A stretch of DNA of 64,000 bases, taken from positions 62,001 through 126,000 of the forward strand of contig NZ_BMGK01000008.1 of NCBI RefSeq assembly GCF_014640155.1, written 5' to 3'. A program made the translations under genes and the position numbers. Of the stretch, positions 60,711-64,000 are shown piece by piece. The notes under the pieces were generated by a model that made no database searches, was not told where the DNA came from, and saw nothing but the letters and a program-made list of their open reading frames with translations. This stretch comes from Planktosalinus lacus (GTDB taxonomy: Bacteria; Bacteroidota; Bacteroidia; Flavobacteriales; Flavobacteriaceae). Position 1 is the first letter of the stretch, and every line of letters begins with the position of its first letter.

Positions 60711-61562
60711 TTATGTGTAAATCACTAGAATAATGCTTAAGATGGCCAATCCAATTCCAACCCAATTTTTCAATAACAATCGTTCTTTAAAAACTAAAAG
60801 CCCAAGCAATGTAGAAAACATTACGACACTTACATTGTTTACTGTAAAAACTGTTGAACTTTCCAGTCCTTTAGTGGAAAGTGCATTTAAAATAAAGACG
60901 ATTGAATAATAATTGGGAATCCCCAGAGCTATGCCGCCTAAAACGCTTTTCCAATGAATTTTTAAGTTACCTTTAAGTAGAATGTAAAAGGTTCCAAAAA
61001 GTCCGGCAAACCCAAAAATAGAAGTTGAGAAAATTTCTATTTGATTGGCTGGAACATAATTGGTCTCCAGGTATTTTAATGAGGTATCAATAATTCCGGA
61101 ACCCAAAAATAATAAGATGGGAAAAAGAATGTTACGCCACTTAAAGCCTTCTTTGCTTTTCACTGAAGATAAATAAACCGCCACCAGTGCAAGTAATATT
61201 CCAATAATTTTAAAAGCACTTGCTGTTTCATTGTAGACTAAAATTCCAAAGATTACAGGTATAACCACTGACATTTTTGTAGCTACCGATGTTACTGCCA
61301 CACCACTTCTCTGAGCAGTAATGCCCATAATATTAAAAATAACGATGAAAAGAATTCCTAAAATTAATGTACCCCAAATCCAGGATGCTTTAATAACTTC
61401 ACTGAGACCCAATTGTGAATCAGACATTGCAATACCAAAAAGAAAAGCGACATAATAGTTGCAAATAATTGCATGTAGTGTGTTGATTTTAAATTGTTTG
61501 AATAACTTAAAAACTACATACAATAGGCTTGAAACCAGTATGCTAAAGATCAAATAAATCAC
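60711..61562 (-). CDS. EamA/DMT-family transporter
   Basis: 283 residues with ten hydrophobic segments in two halves, nearly no loops, starting MIYLIFSILVSSLLYVVFKL. Substrate unknown. Middle gene of a minus-strand run ribD-HAD-EamA-YigZ with overlaps or gaps under 10 bases. Confidence 0.85.
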   Translation of the reverse strand: MIYLIFSILVSSLLYVVFKLFKQFKINTLHAIICNYYVAFLFGIAMSDSQLGLSEVIKASWIWGTLILGILFIVIFNIMGITAQRSGVAVTSVATKMSVVIPVIFGILVYNETASAFKIIGILLALVAVYLSSVKSKEGFKWRNILFPILLFLGSGIIDTSLKYLETNYVPANQIEIFSTSIFGFAGLFGTFYILLKGNLKIHWKSVLGGIALGIPNYYSIVFILNALSTKGLESSTVFTVNNVSVVMFSTLLGLLVFKERLLLKNWVGIGLAILSIILVIYT

Positions 61563-62167
61563 AGTAAATGGCTGTATTTAGTGAATAGTTCAGTGATATC
61601 GTCTTCTTTTGGGTTTAAATTCCATGTATGAAAACCCAAACGCTTTGCAGCTTCTGTATTCTCAAAAGTATCGTCTATAAACAGAGTTTCATTTGCATTT
61701 AGTTCATGAGTTTGCAATATAAATCGAAAAACCTCAGTATCGGGTTTTCTTAATTGAATTTCGTGAGAAAGATAAAACACATCAAAACAATTTTTAAACT
61801 GTTCATATACCTTAATATGCTTCTCTACCCAATCAATATGCAACTGGTTTGTGTTGCTTAACAGTAGTAGTTGGTATTTTTTTGAAGCGGATAATTTTTT
61901 AAGGAATGCCAGACGGTATTCCGGAAAATCCAGTAAGATGGAGTTCCATGAATCTATGAGCTGTTGGTGGGTTGCATTTGGAAGTTGGGTTTTATAGAAC
62001 TCAATAAACATTTTAGAGCTTATTTCACCTTTTTCATACTGGTTGTTAAGCTGAAGCATTTCAGGAGTAAATTCTTGTAAGCCCAGTTTTTGAAGTTCAA
62101 GAATTGTTGCTTTCTTATTGAGGTTTAAGAAAACATCACCAAAATCAAAAAGTATGGTTTTAATCAT
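61559..62167 (-). CDS. HAD-family hydrolase
   Basis: 202 residues with the HAD motifs FDFGDVFLNL (nucleophile Asp8), LLLSNTNQLHIDW (motif II), a Lys in LRKPDTEVFRFIL and FIDDTFENTEAAKRLG (motif IV). A YihX/HAD-IA type, probably a small-molecule phosphatase. It overlaps ribD by 8 bases; a link to the dephosphorylation step of riboflavin synthesis is possible but only a guess from position. Confidence 0.9.
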   Translation of the reverse strand: MIKTILFDFGDVFLNLNKKATILELQKLGLQEFTPEMLQLNNQYEKGEISSKMFIEFYKTQLPNATHQQLIDSWNSILLDFPEYRLAFLKKLSASKKYQLLLLSNTNQLHIDWVEKHIKVYEQFKNCFDVFYLSHEIQLRKPDTEVFRFILQTHELNANETLFIDDTFENTEAAKRLGFHTWNLNPKEDDITELFTKYSHLL

Positions 62168-63218
62168 TGTAATAATAGCTTAACAGATCCTGATTGATGG
62201 AGTGAGATTTTGTGGCAATGAAATCGAAATTTGGAGCTTTGACACCTGTTTTAATATTTATACTTCCTCTAAAAACCAGGGCTTCATCCCACAAATTTTC
62301 CTGAATAAAAGTATTTAAAGTTTGTGCACCACCTTCAACTATTACTGATTGTATTTTATGTTTGAAAAGCACTTCACAGATTTGCTGCGGAAGGTTTTTC
62401 TCAAAATCAACCAATTCAAAAAGAATGTTTTGATTGGCTGCCGGGATTTTGTTTTTTAAAGAAGTGAGTATGATTGTTTTTGCGCTGTCATCATAAATTG
62501 CAGCTGTTTTATCAATTTTAAGGTGCTGATCAAGAACCACTCTAACCGGACTTTTTCCTTCCCAATGACGATTTGTTATTTGTGGGTTGTCTTTTAAAAC
62601 AGTAGTTGTACCAACTAAGATAGCTTGCTCCTCACTGCGCCACTTATGCACCAGTTGTTTGGATGCAGTACTTGTAATCCAGAAAGGCTTGCCAGTTTGT
62701 TGATTGTTGGGAGCAATAAATCCATCTTTGGTTTGTGCCCATTTTAAAATGATGTAAGGGCGATTCTTTTGATGGATTGTAAAAAAACGTTTGTTTAATG
62801 TTTGGCATTTTTCTTCCAATATTCCCACCATCACTTTTCTTCCTGCTTCCAGAAGCTTTTTTACACCCCGCCCGGCAACTTCTGGATTGGGGTCTAAACA
62901 ACCAATTATAATTTTAGGGATGGTCTGTGAAATTATCAAATCGGCACACGGAGGTGTTTTGCCATAATGACTACAAGGCTCGAGGCTTACATAGATTGTG
63001 GATTTTTCAAGCAACGATTTATCTTTAACTGAATTGATTGCATTCACTTCAGCATGGGCTTCACCGGATTTCTGATGCCAGCCTTCACCAATAATTTTAT
63101 CATTATACACCACCACACTGCCAACCATTGGGTTCGGGTATGTTTTACCTTTGGCATTTTGAGCTAAATCGATGCAGCGTTGTATGTATTTTTGGTGTTT
63201 AGACAAGAAAAATTGCAT
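62160..63218 (-). CDS. ribD: bifunctional riboflavin deaminase-reductase
   Basis: Deaminates and then reduces the pyrimidine intermediate of riboflavin synthesis. The 352 residues from MQFFLSKHQKY have the deaminase domain with zinc motif HAE (55-57) and PCSHYGKTPPC (C82, C91), and the reductase domain (about 150-352, RPYILLKWAQTKDGFIAP, VEGGAQTL). A frame opening 84 bases upstream is rejected because a -7 box lies between it and the chosen ATG. Confidence 0.95.
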   Translation of the reverse strand: MQFFLSKHQKYIQRCIDLAQNAKGKTYPNPMVGSVVVYNDKIIGEGWHQKSGEAHAEVNAINSVKDKSLLEKSTIYVSLEPCSHYGKTPPCADLIISQTIPKIIIGCLDPNPEVAGRGVKKLLEAGRKVMVGILEEKCQTLNKRFFTIHQKNRPYIILKWAQTKDGFIAPNNQQTGKPFWITSTASKQLVHKWRSEEQAILVGTTTVLKDNPQITNRHWEGKSPVRVVLDQHLKIDKTAAIYDDSAKTIILTSLKNKIPAANQNILFELVDFEKNLPQQICEVLFKHKIQSVIVEGGAQTLNTFIQENLWDEALVFRGSINIKTGVKAPNFDFIATKSHSINQDLLSYYYND

Positions 63219-63231
63219 TACCTTTATCACA

Positions 63232-63239
63232 CAAAAATA
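63232..63239 (-). promoter_or_regulatory. candidate -7 box of the ribD unit
   Basis: On the minus strand TATTTTTG fits TAnnTTTG and lies 13 bases upstream of ATG 63218, implying a very short 5' leader. Confidence 0.5.
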
Positions 63240-63254
63240 GCATATTTTAATCGA

Positions 63255-63740
63255 ATGAACGATTGTATTATTAGACCCATTACACAAAAAGATAATGCTC
63301 AAATCGCACAGGTTATCAGAAGTGTTTTAACTGAGTTTGGTGTTCCCAAAGTGGGTACTGCTTATGCAGATAAAAGTCTGGATTGTATGTTTGAAAGCTA
63401 TACTCAAGAAAAGAAAGCTTATTTTGTAATTGAAGAAAATAATCAAATAATTGGCGGAGCAGGAATTTGTCAACTGGATAATTTTGACGGCAATATTTGT
63501 GAACTTCAAAAAATGTATTTTGCACCTGAGGCAAGGGGAAGGGGTATTGGCACCAAAATGATGAAAACCTGCCTTGACAAAGCCCGCGAATTTGGATTTG
63601 AGAAATGTTACCTAGAAACGATGCCCTATATGGATGATGCCCGAAAATTATATTACAAATCAGGGTTTGTGAATTTAGAAAAACCGATGGGAGATACCGG
63701 TCATTATTCGTGCAATGTCTGGATGATTAAAGAGCTATGA
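63255..63740 (+). CDS. GNAT-family N-acetyltransferase
   Basis: 161 residues from MNDCIIRPITQKDNAQIAQV; a frame opening at 63180 would run through the divergent ribD start region and is not preferred. The GNAT fold shows the acetyl-CoA loop ARGRGIGTKMM and the C-terminal LYYKSGFVNLEKPMG. Substrate unknown. Divergent from ribD; its stop overlaps the prmC start (ATGA). Confidence 0.88.
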   Translation: MNDCIIRPITQKDNAQIAQVIRSVLTEFGVPKVGTAYADKSLDCMFESYTQEKKAYFVIEENNQIIGGAGICQLDNFDGNICELQKMYFAPEARGRGIGTKMMKTCLDKAREFGFEKCYLETMPYMDDARKLYYKSGFVNLEKPMGDTGHYSCNVWMIKEL

Positions 63741-64000
63741 CTTTAAAAGAGTATAGAAGTTTATTTAAATCAAAACTGGAAACGCTCTATCCAGAAGAGG
63801 AAATAGGCTCCTTTTTTTATCTTTTGACTGAAAAGTTTCTGAAATTAAAAAGGGTTGAAGTAGTACTTGAATTACAACGAAAATTAACTTCAGACGAAAC
63901 CTTTCTTTTTGAAAATGCATTGCAACAATTGGAAAAGGAGGTTCCCATTCAATACATAATCGGTGAGACCGAATTTTTCGGGCTAATTTTTCAGGTGAAT
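63737..64000 (+). CDS. prmC: release factor glutamine methyltransferase (5' part)
   Basis: 88 codons are seen before the window ends with no stop. They start MTLKEYRSLFKSKLETLYPE and reach VPIQYIIGETEFFGLIFQVN, the N-terminal helical domain and linker typical of PrmC/HemK just before its SAM-binding domain. The ATG overlaps the acetyltransferase stop by 4 bases, so the two are coupled. PrmC methylates the GGQ glutamine of peptide release factors. Confidence 0.88.
   Translation, partial: MTLKEYRSLFKSKLETLYPEEEIGSFFYLLTEKFLKLKRVEVVLELQRKLTSDETFLFENALQQLEKEVPIQYIIGETEFFGLIFQVN

Noticed and set aside
63219-63302. N-terminal extension of RibD
   Set aside because: A -7 promoter box lies between the upstream start and ATG 63218, and the extra residues do not match the family.

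Overview
The window looks like chromosome from a member of the Flavobacteriia (Bacteroidota). Several things support this: Bacteroidota-type -7 promoter boxes (TAnnTTTG) in front of many genes, proteins with C-terminal type IX secretion sorting domains, a surface-type lipoprotein, a split transketolase, and the gene run tgt-lptG-EamA-accA-dnaB. Almost all of the DNA is coding. There is no transposase, phage module, rRNA, tRNA or CRISPR array.

Layout. 1-860: a small lysine-rich ORF, a terminator and a patch of dispersed repeats. 863-6159: hutI, a two-gene ABC exporter, a kinase-fold protein of unknown function and a nucleoid-associated (YejK-type) protein. 6494-13562: a complete histidine operon hisGDCBHAF(IE), preceded by a leader peptide with five consecutive His codons and an intrinsic terminator. 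13602-21271: the tryptophan operon trpEGDCFBA plus a DAHP synthase gene, preceded by a leader peptide with three consecutive Trp codons and its own terminator. 21268-24646: an S4-domain protein, an FKBP-type lipoprotein and a split transketolase. 24834-28274: a PhzF-like gene, then minus-strand genes for a manganese catalase, a YciF ferritin-like protein, a 38-residue membrane protein and a glycine-zipper stress protein. 28684-40642: tgt, lptG, an EamA transporter, accA, dnaB, a secreted protein often mislabelled asparagine synthetase B, a NeuB-like synthase, tilS and dsbD. 40960-50187: a secreted subtilase, YifB/ComM, a GNAT-nitrilase fusion, an aldehyde dehydrogenase and a small signalling cluster (118-residue protein, 7-TM protein, histidine kinase, LuxR-type regulator). 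50184-64000: RluA-type enzyme, panB, L-serine dehydratase, mltG, a lysozyme-fold protein, an RsmI-like methylase, a secreted sugar dehydrogenase, a low-molecular-weight phosphatase, dnaA, a thioesterase, YigZ, an EamA transporter, a HAD hydrolase, ribD, a GNAT acetyltransferase and the start of prmC.

How the genes work together. The central theme is amino-acid biosynthesis under what looks like ribosome-mediated attenuation. The two leaders sit about 7 kb apart. The trp leader would control not only trp genes but also the DAHP synthase that commits carbon to the shikimate pathway. The catalase, YciF and small membrane genes form an oxidative or general-stress set.

Base composition falls clearly from the left part (up to about 27.5 kb) to the right part, especially in 28-50 kb. 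The least explained items are the kinase-fold protein at 4021-5100, the Tgt that has lost its zinc cysteines, the signalling cluster at 47.7-50.2 kb, and the repeat patch at 339-764. No wholly new multi-gene system can be claimed from sequence alone.
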